Positions 10,363 to 22,326 of a stretch of 64,000 bases of DNA are shown here, in pieces. The translations under genes were made by a program, and so were the position numbers. Under the pieces are notes generated by a model. The model had not been told where the DNA came from, made no database searches, and worked only from the letters and a program-made list of their open reading frames with translations. Position 1 is the stretch's first letter, and the number at the start of each line of letters is the position of its first letter. Source of the stretch: Loripinus fragilis (taxonomy: Eukaryota > Mollusca > Bivalvia > Lucinida > Lucinidae); the NCBI GenBank assembly GCA_964019695.1, contig OZ026525.1, forward strand, positions 92,847,779 through 92,911,778, given 5' to 3'.

Positions 10363-10566
10363 GTTTTGTTTTTGTTTGATTTCATTCTTTACGTCCCATC
10401 AACAATCTTTCAGTTATAAAGGGACGGGTCTTCCTGGGTTGAACCAGTACTAAGCTAGGATTAATATTCTTGCTCAAGGACACAACGCAGTGACGCCGGT
10501 GAGGCTCGAACCCGCGGCCCTTCAGTCTCGAGTCAAGCACTCTACCACTGAGCCACTGCGCTCCCT
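10363..10566 (-). mobile_element. tRNA-derived SINE
   Basis: Reverse-complement copy of the 8666-8878 element with a better kept head: CAGTGGCTCAGTGGTAGAGT and, downstream, GGGTTCGAGCC, which are good A- and B-box matches. The tail side here reads TTTTGTTTTTGTTTGATTTC. Confidence 0.9.
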
Positions 10567-10660
10567 ATGGTTAAGTGGTATACTGGTGCAATGAATTTTG
10601 ACTATTTTGTCAGGGAGTGCACATGCTAATGAAGATATTATTTTCTCATTTTTCAACTAA

Positions 10661-10731
10661 AACATATGTTCTGGGTATTCAAAAGAACCGTCTCAATGAG
10701 ACGGTTCTTTTGAGCTCCCAAAATATATGTT
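10661..10731. mobile_element. 71-bp palindromic mini-element, second copy
   Basis: Core dyad TCAAAAGAACCGTCTCA, a central A, then the perfect complement; outer arms AACATATGTTCTGGG and CCAAAATATATGTT. It lies about 400 bp beyond the 5' end of the transposase exon 1, while the other copy lies just inside the intron next to exon 2. Confidence 0.85.
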
Positions 10732-10734
10732 AAA

Positions 10735-11205
10735 ATTGATGGGTAAGAGTAAAAAAAAGTCATTTATCTAGACCTATGATGGGTACCAAGAATCAAGCTA
10801 GAGGGTGGTCTCAGTGACATTTTTTTTAAAAAAATCTATGTCACTGACAATGCATTTCAAGCCATTTTAAAGCCCATTTTTCCATTCTATCATCTCAATT
10901 TTAAGTAAGGCTAGACACTCAAACACCTTGTTCTTAGCAATTAGTTTGGCATTTCCTTGTCATTCTCTTTGTGCTTTGGTAAGGTTGTGCTATTTTATTG
11001 TGGCATTCCCTAAAATGGCCAACCACATAACTTAACAACCTTAGCTGCTACCTCTTAGGCAGTGCAGATGATTGAATTTTATTGTAGAGCTTTCTGAACA
11101 TTTATTTTATACCTCAGCTCATGAAAAAACTTGATTTTATGATAGTTCTAATTTCTAGTTTAAACACATATTCCCTGAATTTGATCAAAACTCTAATTTA
11201 ATAAA
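10735..11205. other. Gene-free stretch
   Basis: AT-rich unique-looking sequence up to the satellite. Nothing supported. Confidence 0.5.
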
Positions 11206-11209
11206 ACAA

Positions 11210-12390
11210 ATTTGAAGAAAAAATGCTGAAAAAAAAGTCCACACCTAAGAAAAAATTGGGCATAGGTTCCCCTGTATTTTGTACTTTTTCATTCACCCCC
11301 ACCCATTAACAAAGGCTCAGCATGGCAGCAGCCTAGTGACTGGGGCTCTTTAATTTATTGAGTCTGGTCAGAGGACAGGGGGGAATTCGAAGAAAAAAAT
11401 GCTGGAAAAAAAAAAGTCCACACCTAAGAAAAAATTGGGCATAAGTTCCCCTGTATTTTGTACTTTTTCATTCACCCACACCCATTAACAAAGGCTCAGC
11501 ATGGCAGCAGCATAGGGACTGGGGCTCTTTAATTTATTGAGTCTGGTCAGAGGACAGGGGAGAATTTGAAGAAAAAAATGCTGGAAAAAACAACAGCTCA
11601 CACCTAAGAAAAAAATTGGGCATAGGTTCCCCTGTATTTTGTACTTTTTCATTCACCCCCTAGCCATTAACAAAGGCTCAGCACGGCAGCGGCCTAGGGA
11701 CTGGGGCTCTTCAATTTATCGAGTCTGGTCGGAGGACAGGGGAATTTTAAGTAAAAATGCTGGAAAAAAAACAATATTCGACACTTAATAAAAAATGGGC
11801 ATATGTTCCCCTGTATTTTGTACCTTTTCATTCATCCCCACCCATTAACAAAGGCTCAGCACGGCAGCAGCCTAGGGATTGGGGTTCTTTAATTTATCTA
11901 GTATGGTCGGAGGACATGGGGAAATTTGAAGAAAAAAGGCTGGAAAGACTGGGGAAAAAAGTCCACACCTAAGAAAAAATAGGGCATAGGTTCCCCTGTA
12001 TTTTGTACTTTTCATTCACCCCCTAGCCATTAACAACTTTAGGCTCACCACGGCAGCAGCCTAGGGACTGGGGCGCTTCAATTTATCGAGTCTGGTCAGA
12101 GGACAGGGGGGATTTTTAAGTGAAAAATGCTGAAAAAAAACAATAGTCCACACCTAAAAAAAATTGGGCATAGGTTCCCTTGTATTTTGTACCTTTTCAT
12201 TCACCCCCACCCATTAACAAAGGCTCAGCACGGCAGCAGCCTAGGGATTGGGGTTCTTTAATTTATCGAGTATGGTCGGAGGACAGGGGGTAATTTGAAG
12301 AAAAAGGCTGGGGAAAAAGTCCACACCTAAGAAAAAAATGGGCATAGGTTCCCCTGTATTTTGTACTTTTTCATTCACCCTCACCCATGG
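11210..12390. repeat. Satellite, ~181-bp monomer, 7 copies
   Basis: The anchor GTCCACACCTAAGAAAAAAT recurs near 11237, 11415, 11596, 11778 (diverged), 11961, 12146 and 12319. Each unit contains CCCCTGTATTTTGTACTTTTTC, CATTAACAAAGGCTCAGCA, GGGACTGGGGCTCTTTAATT and GTCTGGTCAGAGGACAGGGG. Units 3 and 5 share CCCTAGCCATTAAC, and units 4 and 6 share AATA(T/G)TC plus GGGATTGGGG, indicating a two-monomer higher-order repeat in the distal half. Confidence 0.95.
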
Positions 12391-13499
12391 ACATGTACAA
12401 GCCGGGGGGGGGGGGGGGGGGCACAGCTATTCCTTATTAGCTATGTGGCTAGACTACATGGGATTTGCAATGGAACCCTCAAAAGAATGAAAGTTGGGGA
12501 GGGGGGCACAACCTCCAGCCTCACAGCCTTGAGTCTGGGGATAAGTGCCCCCACCCCAAATTTCTGAGTTTTGTATGGGACTGAGAGGAATCCGAATCAC
12601 AGCAGTGTTTTATCCTCTGCGACCAGACTACATGAGATTTGAAAACCCATCATCTCCATGCCTGGATCACACTCACCACAGCCCTGTCTGTGCCCCCCCT
12701 TTTCTTTCAGTAGTAGCCTCAAGACCTGGACCAGGAATGCTTTTTATTTTAGTCACTTTTTGAAGTCAATCATTTGAGAGAGGGTCTCTGTTTCATTACC
12801 TTTTACACTGTATGTTAAGAAATTTCCTATTAATAGCCATTTTCACTTCTAAAAAATATCAACAACATGGCGGTAGTAAATAAAAAGCGCAGTGAATTGA
12901 GGGTAATCCATTATCATTAAGGTAATCCAATTTCCCAATTATGCATTACCGTATATACTCGCAATATCATTTAATACGCGATTTTTCGGGGTTTTACGGC
13001 AATCACTGCCGCTTAGGGGGGGGGGGGGGCACATGCCCCTTAGGCCCCCTTTCATCCGGCACTAATTATTGCCAATTTTGAGGAGAGCCCTCTTTTAAAA
13101 TTGAAATTCTTCTCCGGACTATGCCTGAGGGTCTGAATGGGGGGGGGGGTCTGGTATTCACTATTCATTAAAAGTTTTTGGTCCATTATTCATCTCATTA
13201 AGATTTTAAATTATTCATTAAAACAAGGCCGACTATAAATTATAATCTGATTATCACCCTGCCATTAGCCATTGTAGCCATTTGCTACTAAAAATGTTGA
13301 GTGGCTACAAATACATGTATTTATAAGTCATTGGCTAAAAGTACAGTCTAGGTGGTTCAAAAAATACCTATATCTGCGAAAAAGTGTATTTTATCCAGCT
13401 TTGGATTTTCCATTATTGCTTTTATTATTCCGTCACTCTTTGTTATTGGGCCATATTTAACTCTTTGAATGTTGGATTTTTTTCAACACCATCAGGGTG
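12391..13499. other. Gene-free region with poly-G tracts
   Basis: Long G runs occur at about 12403-12421, 13015-13029 and 13139-13149. From 13150 the sequence is rich in ATTCATT/ATTCACT words, which return at 13730-13865. I find no gene. Confidence 0.6.
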
Positions 13500-13592
13500 T
13501 CAAACAGTTTGGATCCAGATCAGGCCCGACATTCTGTCAGGTCTGATCTGGGTCCAAATTGTTTGCAAAGGTTATCAGGAGATGACAAAAGT
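13500..13592. repeat. Short palindromic dispersed repeat, best-preserved copy
   Basis: TTTGGATCCAGATCAGGCC and GGTCTGATCTGGGTCCAAA are nearly complementary around a ~15-bp centre. The tail TTGTTTGCAAAGGTTATCAG then AGATGACAAAAGT follows. This copy gives the clearest consensus for the family. Confidence 0.85.
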
Positions 13593-13599
13593 CACGGCT

Positions 13600-15200
13600 A
13601 GCTGGCAAAGAGTTAAATACAGAACAACTTCTGGCTAAAACCTTGGCTGAAGTAGCTCCAACTTTATCCATTTGGATAAAGTGTTGACTACAACAAATGC
13701 TGAGCCAGGGTAAGCCCAGGCTATTCATTTTTTTTTTTACTTCTATTCATTAAATAATAGGATTATTCATTATTTACGCCCTTATTATTCACTTTTCATT
13801 ATTTTATGGCTCATTATTCACTATTCATTATAAAATAGGCCATTATTCACTAATCATTATACCCCATCCAGACCCTCATGTAATGAGTGCCACTGACCGC
13901 AGTCAGGCCATTTCATTTTAGAAATTTAGAAATGGCCGGGGGAGGGCAGATAGCATGTGCACTCAGAGTTTAGTTTTTTTAGATGTTACAATGTTATTTC
14001 TGGTATCTTTTTACACCTACCTATAACCACTTGCATTTCCATTGAAAAATCTCTTCACGTTTCTTTTTCTAAGCTGTCCTGTTTCAGGTGACCTATATAG
14101 CTGGTAAAACTTTTTCAAATTACGTCTTTGAACTATCTTTACTTTTTTCCTTCCCTTCATTTTTTACGTTTAATGACAAGAACACAGGACGAACTTTCAT
14201 CTTTCAAATAACATGAGTATTCATGCCTATACCATTTCTCCCTAACTCTCAGTACTTTCCTCTTTGAACTATGCCTGCCTCCGCCCTGACCAAACTTCTT
14301 TAAATGCTTCTGCTTATTTGCTATACTGTGATACACAGATTACACACGATATTTCACAGAAAACACAATCTATACACATAAATTTTGGAGTTCTTGAATG
14401 TGAATAACATGTGCTGGAACTTATGGGCCCTCATATGTAAACAACTTTTATATTGGCAAAAAGTGGACATAAAAATATTGTTTATTGAGTCTAAAAGCAA
14501 ATTACAGGGTGATACTTACCAAAAATATATGCTCAGCAAGAAAATATTTTTTTGTAAAAAAATAAAAAAATGGCCAAAATACGTCATGAAAATAACCTTT
14601 GACATGTCCTTCTTCATTGACTGACGCCGAAATAATGGTGTAAATGGGAAATAGGCTAATGGATCAAAGTATCTTTATACGTACCCGTGTATTTCGAGGT
14701 CACATCTTGCTCGTAACATTGATGATCATCTGTTTGAATCACACGCAGCTTCATCAACGATGAAATTTACATTTCACGTTGAAACAGGAAGTCGTGAATG
14801 CCTGAAACAAAAAACATAACGCAAAAAATAGTTCTCGAACGAAAATGACATTTTCAATTCCTGCCGATCGAATATTAAAAAACCCTTGATATTTCAACAC
14901 AAAATCAATACATATATTTGAAAAAATGTTTTACAATAATGTAGAAAGCGTAGTAAAGACAAAAAAAGTTCTACACATATGTCCGCGTATGAAGACAATA
15001 TGTGTTCGGAGACGATGGATGTGTTTACAACCTTCACCGTGTAGGTTTATTGCCAAATTAAAGACTTAATCCAGTGACGATCTTAAGATATTTTAACGTA
15101 CAAAGAAGGCAGTTACATGCAAGTTTCTTATATTGCAAGTCGATTCTTCTTGGATGTGAAGAGTTGCTCACAATTCGAAGCAATTTCGGTTGGTCAGAAT
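13600..15200. other. Gene-free region
   Basis: The ATTCATT-rich block ends near 13865. Thereafter the sequence is AT-rich and unremarkable. No supported gene. Confidence 0.5.
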
Positions 15201-15211
15201 TATCTCTCTTT

Positions 15212-15246
15212 TCAAAGATGGCGGCGTCCATGAACAGCTGACAAGG
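15212..15246 (+). promoter_or_regulatory. Possible YY1-type promoter-proximal site
   Basis: The sequence TCAAAGATGGCGGCGTCCAT contains AAGATGGCGGC, the core of the metazoan YY1 motif that often sits just downstream of transcription starts. It is followed 20 bp later by ACAAG|GTAAAA, a plausible splice donor, as in a short 5' untranslated exon. The frame from this ATG closes after seven codons. Function is inferred; single motif matches occur by chance. Confidence 0.3.
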
Positions 15247-15855
15247 TAAAAAAAATTCGGGCTTTCAATACTCCTTCAGCTATTTATGATTTTAAGTGTC
15301 TGGCTGAGTACATAATAGTATTTTCTACTTATCTGCCTGATGGGAACGTTCTGTGTACACGCAATTCGTTCGTTCCCATCTGGCCCTGCAAAAAGTAAAA
15401 ATATCAAAAACGTGTTTTTTTTTCAACCACACACAGTTTGCACTACAAAACTGGAAGCACACATTCTGCCCGTTTAATCTCCAAACATATTTCTTTTAAT
15501 ATATAAAACCCCAGAAAGATCAGGCATCTTGTTTATTCAAAATAAATGTTAAAATCACTTGCCCCTATTCGTTTGTCCTATACCTGCTTAACTACCTTAA
15601 ACTTTTAAGAAAAGATGTGTTTCTTGCTGAATGCTGAACGTTAGTTATACTGTCTACGCCCATTGACATACAACATTTCCGATAAATGCACCACCATTAC
15701 GGAAAAAAATAACTAAAAGCTCGAGGCTTTTTTGGTCTGAAATGAATAGTTTTACTTGCTAAATAGTTCGATAATACCCTATCACCCACGGGATGAACTG
15801 AAACGGGAAGAAAAAGAACTTTTGTTTGTATTCTTTCTGTTTGACATCGGTACGA

Positions 15856-16003
15856 ATCGGCTTTTAATACACAGGTGAAATAACTGGAACAGCAGACGTT
15901 TTATCCAATCGTAGCGGTAACCTCAGAATCGGCTTTAAATACTCGGGTGCAATAACTGGAACAGCAGACATTTTATCCAATCGTACAGCGGTAACCACAG
16001 ACG
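15856..16003. repeat. Tandem duplication, ~73-bp unit, two copies
   Basis: AATCGGCTTTTAATACACAG...ACCTCAG is followed directly by AATCGGCTTTAAATACTCGG...ACCACAG. Both contain AATAACTGGAACAGCAGAC and TTTATCCAATCGTA. The copies differ by a few substitutions and a small indel. Confidence 0.85.
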
Positions 16004-16009
16004 CTCCAT

Positions 16010-17290
16010 TTGGAACTTTCATAGGTTATCGTGTTGCTTTACCGATCACGTTTGACTTGCGAAAAATGCTTTATAAGCACAGAAAAAACTGTGTTTTCTC
16101 ACCGCAAAATGAAATGTTATATATGGAGATCCTGACAGGCAGATTTGAGCACAGCCTGTAGACTATGGTTGGAAACCGATTACAATAGATGGCGGCATTT
16201 TACAATCGATTGTCGCAATCGGAAGCCCAAACCAACTGACTTTTGACTATAGTTGATCATCGGCCCATCACTAATGATCAATTTCAGGCTTTGAATCTGT
16301 TTCGAGAGGAATGGTAATTTTTTTTGTCTTTTAAATAATTGAACAAACTCTTGATAAAGAGGATTCACTTTATTTGGCTTGTAATGAGAAATGCGCATTT
16401 TTCATTTCTGAGCAACCTGAAAGATATAAATTGTGGTCATTATCCTCTTGCTGCAGATTTGCTGTTCTTTTGTTATGATATGAGAGTTCATGTTGACAAT
16501 AATCAAGATGTTCCTCGCTTCCTTTCCTATGATGTATAAGTTTCGCAACTTATACGTTACGCAAGAATGTGTTCAAATGAAATGTTGGTTATTTGTCACA
16601 TTTAAAGCTGCATACTCTGTAACTATGAACATTTTTCGAAAAATTTTCTTTTCTTTTTAAATCATTTGTAAAAGTAGAATTAAGCTGTGTTTTCACAATA
16701 AAAATGTTCAGTACAGCTGAAACTGCATGGAAAAGTGAATTATCTCATCAAATAGGTGTGTTTTTCTCTTGTTGGTAATTATTTGCGTCCCTCCAATAAT
16801 TCTAGACCGATGAATTTAAACATAAATGCAGTTGTTTTGATAGTGATTACTTGTTAAGATTTACGAAAATGGTAAAATGTTTACCTGAATTTGAGTATTT
16901 TTACTGTATTCTTAAAAAATGAAAACATTATTTTTAAAATTAGAAGATCAAAAGTTACAGACTATGCAGCTTTAAAATGTGTTCATGTCTTTCCTTGTGT
17001 CAACAACTATAAAAACTTTACTGCTATGCATATCCTATTCTTAATTATTCAGATACACTTTCATTTGCTTTACTGGCTTGCTTCAGTTTCTATAAAATGA
17101 CAAGCAATTCAAGTGAAGCTTTTTCACCTTTGTTAAGTATATTATTCAGAGAAGGAAGTTTGTTTGTAAAATAATCACTTTATTGGCTGTTCATTCTATA
17201 CTGTTTTCACCAAATCAAAGTGATAACCTAGTCTGGTACTAAGGCAATGTAACTTGTACTGCGATACACTGGGTTCCTGGGCCAGCCAAT
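16010..17290. other. Gene-free stretch
   Basis: AT-rich sequence up to the first minisatellite block. The short ORFs here show no recognisable motif. Confidence 0.5.
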
Positions 17291-17294
17291 GGGT

Positions 17295-18800
17295 GTTGTT
17301 ATGTGAAAAACACCACCTTACACAATGTAAGCGACAACAAAAAACATAACTATTTAGAACAAAATCGCCGCCTAAAGTCAGACAGTTACCCGTGAGTGAG
17401 AAACTACCATTCATAATGGTAGCAACAAAACGCAACAAAAAACACATTTACAACCTTAGAAAGGACAGTAGCAGTAGCCGCCAGAGTGTGAGGATGAAAC
17501 CACCATGCACAATGTTAGCAGCAAAACAAAATAACTGCTGCCTTAGAATGGAAGTAACTGTAGCCGCCGGGGCGTGAGGATGAAACCAGCATACACAGTG
17601 GTAGCAGCAAAGCAACAGAACTTTTGCTTTCGAACGGACAGTAACGGTAGCCGACGGGGCGTGAGGGTGAAACCAGCAGACACTTTGGTAGCAGGAAAGC
17701 AACAGAACTTTTGCCTTAGAGCCTACAGTGATGACAGCCGCCGGGGCATGATGATGTAACCAGCATACACGATGGTAGCAGCAAAGCAACATATTTTTTG
17801 CTTTAAAACGGACAGTAACGGTAGCGACGGGGCGTGAGGATGAAATTAGCAGGCACTATGGTAGCAGCAAAGCAACTTAACTTTTGCCTTAGAACGTACA
17901 GTAGTGGCAGCCGCGGGGCGTGAGCATGAAACCAACATACACAATGCTAGCACTAAAACAACATAGCCGCTGCCTTCGAACTGACAGTAACGGTGGCGGC
18001 CAGTGCATGAGGATGAAACCAGCATGCACAATGGTAGCAGCAAAACAAAAAAAAACTGCTGCCTTAGAATGAACAGTAACGGTAGCCACCGGGGCGTGAG
18101 GATGAAACCAGCATGCTAAATAGTAGCAGCAAAGCGGCAGAATGTTTGCTTTAAAACGGACAGTAACAGTATCCGCAGGATAACACGATTTTTTTTCTGT
18201 ATTTCCATGTGTTTTGGCGTCCGCTGACACCCTTCACAACGCCAAAAGTGATTCGGCTTTAGTGCACAATGTATGTAGTTTGAAACTTGCTCAGCAAAAG
18301 TAGATGTCCTTGGGCAGTTACATGGCATTTTCCATTTTTTGAATAACTGTCTCAAAAAGAATAAACTGATCCAAAATGAAAGAAGATACAAAGTTTGACT
18401 TTTTGCAACCTCCTATACCCAAACGAAAGTCACGTCAATGATTTTTGTTATTTAACCCTTGGGTAAGAATTTGATCGTTTTGTAGGCGTGACAATGGTAG
18501 CAGCGAAACAACATATTTTGTGCCTTAGAACGGACAGTTACGTTAGCCACCAGGGCGTGAAGATGAAACCAGCATACACAATGGTAGAAGCAAACAACAT
18601 ATCTGCTGCCTCAGCAGGGCGTGCGGATGAAAGCAGCATACACAAGGGTAGCAGCAAAACAACATCACTGCTGCTTTCGAACGGACAGTAACTGTAGCCA
18701 CCTTATGTGAAGGGGAAAACAGCATTCACTATATTTGCAGAAAAAAACACAAAACTATTAAGAACAAAATCGCCACCTTTGGGCAGAAAGTTACCATAGC
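17295..18800. repeat. Minisatellite superfamily block 1 (~87-bp monomer)
   Basis: Monomers carry GAACGGACAGTAACGGTAGC, then GGGGCGTGAGGATGAAACCA, GCATACACAATGGTAGCAGC and AAAGCAACA. The GATGAAACCAGC block recurs near 17580, 17669, 17754, 17841, 17928, 18013, 18100 and 18555. A non-repeat interruption lies at about 18175-18490. ORFs on both strands here are shadows of the repeat. Confidence 0.9.
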
Positions 18801-18804
18801 CACC

Positions 18805-19825
18805 AGAATTGGGTTCAATTTCATTTCAAAAGAAATGAATTATTTAACAATTACATTGGAATTTGTTTTATAAGAGCAAGGCTTTTGAAAGAAGTTGTTA
18901 ATAATACTCAATTACTTTGCCCAGTGTAATTAATTACGTTAAAATTACATTCACTGCCACTTAAGATGCTTTAACAGTTTTTATTATCTCAGAGATATTT
19001 TACACAAGTTAAAAATTCCTTAAAATCTGAGTAACCTTCTCATTCTAAATCTAACATGTCAATTAGGTTGATTTTCTTTCGAGATTTTCTTGTATTATTA
19101 TGTCAAGTGATGAAACTTAAAAGAAACGGTATTTTTGTAGCTGACGACTTTATCACACAAGAGAAAATACAGAAATTATATAATTATTGTATTGGCCATC
19201 AGTAACTTGCCTAAGTTCTCACTGCAGAAACAAGTTTAAGAATAAACATCGACCTGAAAAAAGTATTGCAACTGTATAGGACATTTTTGCAAAACTAGCT
19301 TAAATGCCAGATAATTTCTGTTTTCAAAGTGTTTAAAAATCTGTATGATCCCATGAAAAACATGAGTGTTGGCTTTCGAAGTGTGTTCTATAATACAACA
19401 AGGAATATCAGATAGTGACAACCTGCAATGTTACTCTCATGTGTTAAAACGCTGGCGTTGCATCGCAAGCGGTCACTAATTCGATCCCCACTAGAAAATC
19501 TAGTTTATTTTTTTTTCTTTTCTGTTTTTATTATACACTGAATGACTTTAACAACGCAAAAAAAAAGTTATTATTTTTTTAACCTCCACATTTTAGTCTT
19601 CTTTAACAAGTTAAATCGGCTGGAAACGACTCACTCTGCCTCTATCCATACCTAAAAACGGTGGTTTTATAGACAATGGCCACCACCAGCTACGCATCCG
19701 TAATTTACTATTTTTTGCACGTGGTGTCCCCACGAATCAATGAAGCAAAATATTTATCATTTCACAGATAGCTTTTAGGTATAGATATATAAAAACACAG
19801 TTGCTTTAGTTTTATAGCTTTATTA
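18805..19825. other. Gene-free stretch between minisatellite blocks
   Basis: AT-rich, with several TTAATTA/AATTAC words near 18840-18955 that are echoed near 21080-21180 on the far side of the Tc1 relic. A tRNA-like TTCGATCCCCA block occurs at 19480 without a usable head. Confidence 0.5.
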
Positions 19826-19828
19826 TTC

Positions 19829-20119
19829 GTGCCACGTTTGTCTGAACATAAACGACCCGGCGCAATTGGAATGTTAAAAGCTGGGGTGCGTGTTTCTGGC
19901 GTCGCCAGATATAATAATCGCCATCCGTCAGCTATACAGCACCTCAGAGATTGTTACCAGGCTACTAGGACAGTAAAAGGTCGACACAGGCCTGGCTATC
20001 TAAAAATGGCGACTGACATTAAGATGGAAGCTAACGTAGATTATATCGACGATATTTACATCGATGATATCCAACTGGCTACCAACACTGCCAGTCGAAT
20101 AGCAGGGCTCCAAGAGTAA
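19829..20119 (+). pseudogene. Tc1/mariner transposase relic (N-terminal DNA-binding part)
   Basis: The frame encodes a helix-turn-helix region of Tc1 type: R-P-G-A-I-G-M-L-K-A-G-V-R-V-S-G-V-A-R, then H-P-S-A-I-Q-H-L-R-D-C-Y-Q-A-T-R-T-V-K, then a basic R-H-R-P-G linker. This corresponds to the paired-like DNA-binding half that contacts the terminal inverted repeats. The frame ends after 96 residues, well before any DDE catalytic domain, and no terminal repeats are evident. It is a truncated, inactive remnant. Confidence 0.8.
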
Positions 20120-20124
20120 TTTGT

Positions 20125-20461
20125 TTCAGATCTTTAAAAAAACATTTTATTATGATAACTTTAAATCGTGTCCAATTTCAGGACAAATTTCAAATTGCAG
20201 CTTTAGAATCTAAGGGTATTGTCTTTTGATAGACTGCTGCTCTAAAATTATTTATCAGTTTGATATGAAATTTTAATCATGTTTTCTTGACATGTTGATG
20301 TTTATCTTTGACAAATCTCAGATAAAATTGATATATTGAAAAGTAGTTAATTTTATGAATTTCGATTTTTGCGTTTTAAAGACGTTCAGTGTATATTAAC
20401 AATGATAGGCCCCAGGTTCACTGAAATCTAATTTAATTTACTGAATCTCATATTACTTCTA

Positions 20462-20519
<58 letters not shown>

Positions 20520-21185
20520 GAATGGCAAATGAGCAGTTTAAGTGTTAAAAGTGGATATACTTGGTCATTTATTTTAGTACAATTTGAATCATCTTTAATG
20601 TGTGTTGATACTAGGTGTGGAAATTTAGCAAAATGCCTTTAACAGGTCAATTCCATACTCAACACTACTGTTCATGTAAAAAACTATTGTTGAGATTTTC
20701 AAACTTTCTATTTTTTGTATTGTTTTGGTGTCTTAACTATTAAAAGGTGATTGTCACAAAACCAATCTCTTATAAGCAAATGAACAAAGAATTTATAGTA
20801 TGATGCTTAAAAAGTATGCTTTCAAAATAGTAGAGGTAAATTTGTTCTATGCTATTTATGACTATACTAGCATGAATAGTTCAAATTCACTTTTGTTACA
20901 TGTTGCATTCAGCTTTTCATAATATGATATGAACATAGCAAATGATATGCATTTACAATAGCCAAGAATATTCCATGTAGTTTAAGTATCAGTGATAATC
21001 TTAGGTAATTGAAGTTCATAAATGATCAGAAAAGTGATTGAAAGCTAAATGTTAATAATTACACTCATTTTTGACCTTATAATTAATTACATCCAATCAC
21101 TATTATGAAATGAATGCATGAATTACAATTACACGCAATTAGTTAGAAAATGTTATTAAATTACAATTAATTACAAAAAGAATGT
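20125..21185. other. Gene-free stretch with (TTA)n
   Basis: AT-rich sequence. Apart from the trinucleotide tract at 20458-20519 and TTAATTA-rich words near 21070-21180, I see nothing. Confidence 0.5.
20458..20519. repeat. (TTA)n microsatellite
   Basis: About 20 uninterrupted ATT/TTA units. Confidence 0.98.
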
Positions 21186-21189
21186 TAAT

Positions 21190-22000
21190 TATCCCAACTC
21201 CAGTAGCCAATAGGGTTGTGAGAAGAAACTACCATACAGTAAAACTCAGAATGTTCAACAATAGAATAGCAACCTTAGAACGGACAGAAACCCGAACCCA
21301 CTGGGACATGAAGGAAACCAGCATACACCATTGTAGCAGTAAACTTCAGAAATATTGATAAAATATTTGGCACCTTAGGACGTACAGGTACCACAGCCAT
21401 CGAGGTAGGCGGGTAAACCGACATGCACAATGAAAGCTTTAAACTTCAGAAATATTTACAAAATAATTGGCACCTTAGGACATACAGAAACAGCAGCCAT
21501 CGAGGTAGGAACGAGAAATCAGCATGCACAATCGTAGCTGTAAACTTCAGAACTGTATACAAAAGAATTGGCACGTTAGGGCGTACAGAAACCGCAGCCA
21601 ATGGGGTACGACAAAAACCAGCATTCACAATGGTAGCAGTAAACTTCAGAACTATTTACAAAAGAATTGGCACCACAGAGCATACAGAAAACCCAGTCAA
21701 TGGGGTATGAGAGAGAAACCAGCATTCACAATGGTAGCAGTAGACTTCAGAACTATTTACAAAAGAAATGTCACCTTAGGACGTACAGAAACCACAATCA
21801 ATGGGGTATGAAGAAGAAGCCAGCATACACAATGGTAGTGGTATTAGCAACAGAACCGACGTCTTAGGGTGGACGGAAACTGCAGCTATCGGAGTTTGGA
21901 AGAGAATCTACTATACACAATGGTAACAACAAAATAACATAGCTATTAGCAACAGATTCAACGCCTTAGGATATCAGAAACCGCAGGCATCGAGCTGTGA
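21190..22000. repeat. Minisatellite superfamily block 2 (~100-bp monomer)
   Basis: Units of about 100 bp contain AACTTCAGAACTATTTACAA, AAGAATTGGCACCTTAGGAC, GTACAGAAACCGCAGCCA and GAAACCAGCATTCACAATGG (near 21423, 21524, 21625, 21728). The GGACAGAAACCGCAGC and CATACACAATGGTAGC parts are shared with block 1, so these are length variants of one family. Confidence 0.9.
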
Positions 22001-22001
22001 G

Positions 22002-22140
22002 TTTTGTTTGATATGATTATTACTGCCCCAGTCAACATTTTGTCAGTAGTGCCGGGACAGGTCTGGCCGGGTTGAACCAGTCTTAAAACAGGGATATTGT
22101 GTCTTGCTCAAAGATACAACGCAGTGCCACCGGTGATCAT
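22002..22140 (-). mobile_element. SINE fragment (body only)
   Basis: GGTTGAACCAGTCTTAAAAC and CTTGCTCAAAGATACAACGC match the body of the 10363-10566 SINE. The tRNA-like head is missing. It sits inside the minisatellite field. Confidence 0.7.
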
Positions 22141-22326
22141 TCAGGTATGAGGGAAAAAACTGATAGCAGCAATACACAGAAATATATTAAAAACAGAATC
22201 GCCACATTAGAATAGACAGAAACGTCGTGAGGGAGAATCAACCATACACAATCACAGAAATACTGACAACAATATCGCCTCATATTAGAACAGACAGATA
22301 CTGCAGCTACTGGTCGTAAGGGAGAA
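22141..22326. repeat. Minisatellite superfamily, short block
   Basis: Two to three monomers with ATCACAGAAATA, GAACAGACAGATACTGCAGC and TCGTAAGGGAGAA. The block stops abruptly at 22326, where the Penelope-like copy begins. Confidence 0.8.

Noticed and set aside
17196..18725. Many ORFs of 60-114 residues on both strands
   Set aside because: They follow the minisatellite monomers and have no consistent frame or family motif.
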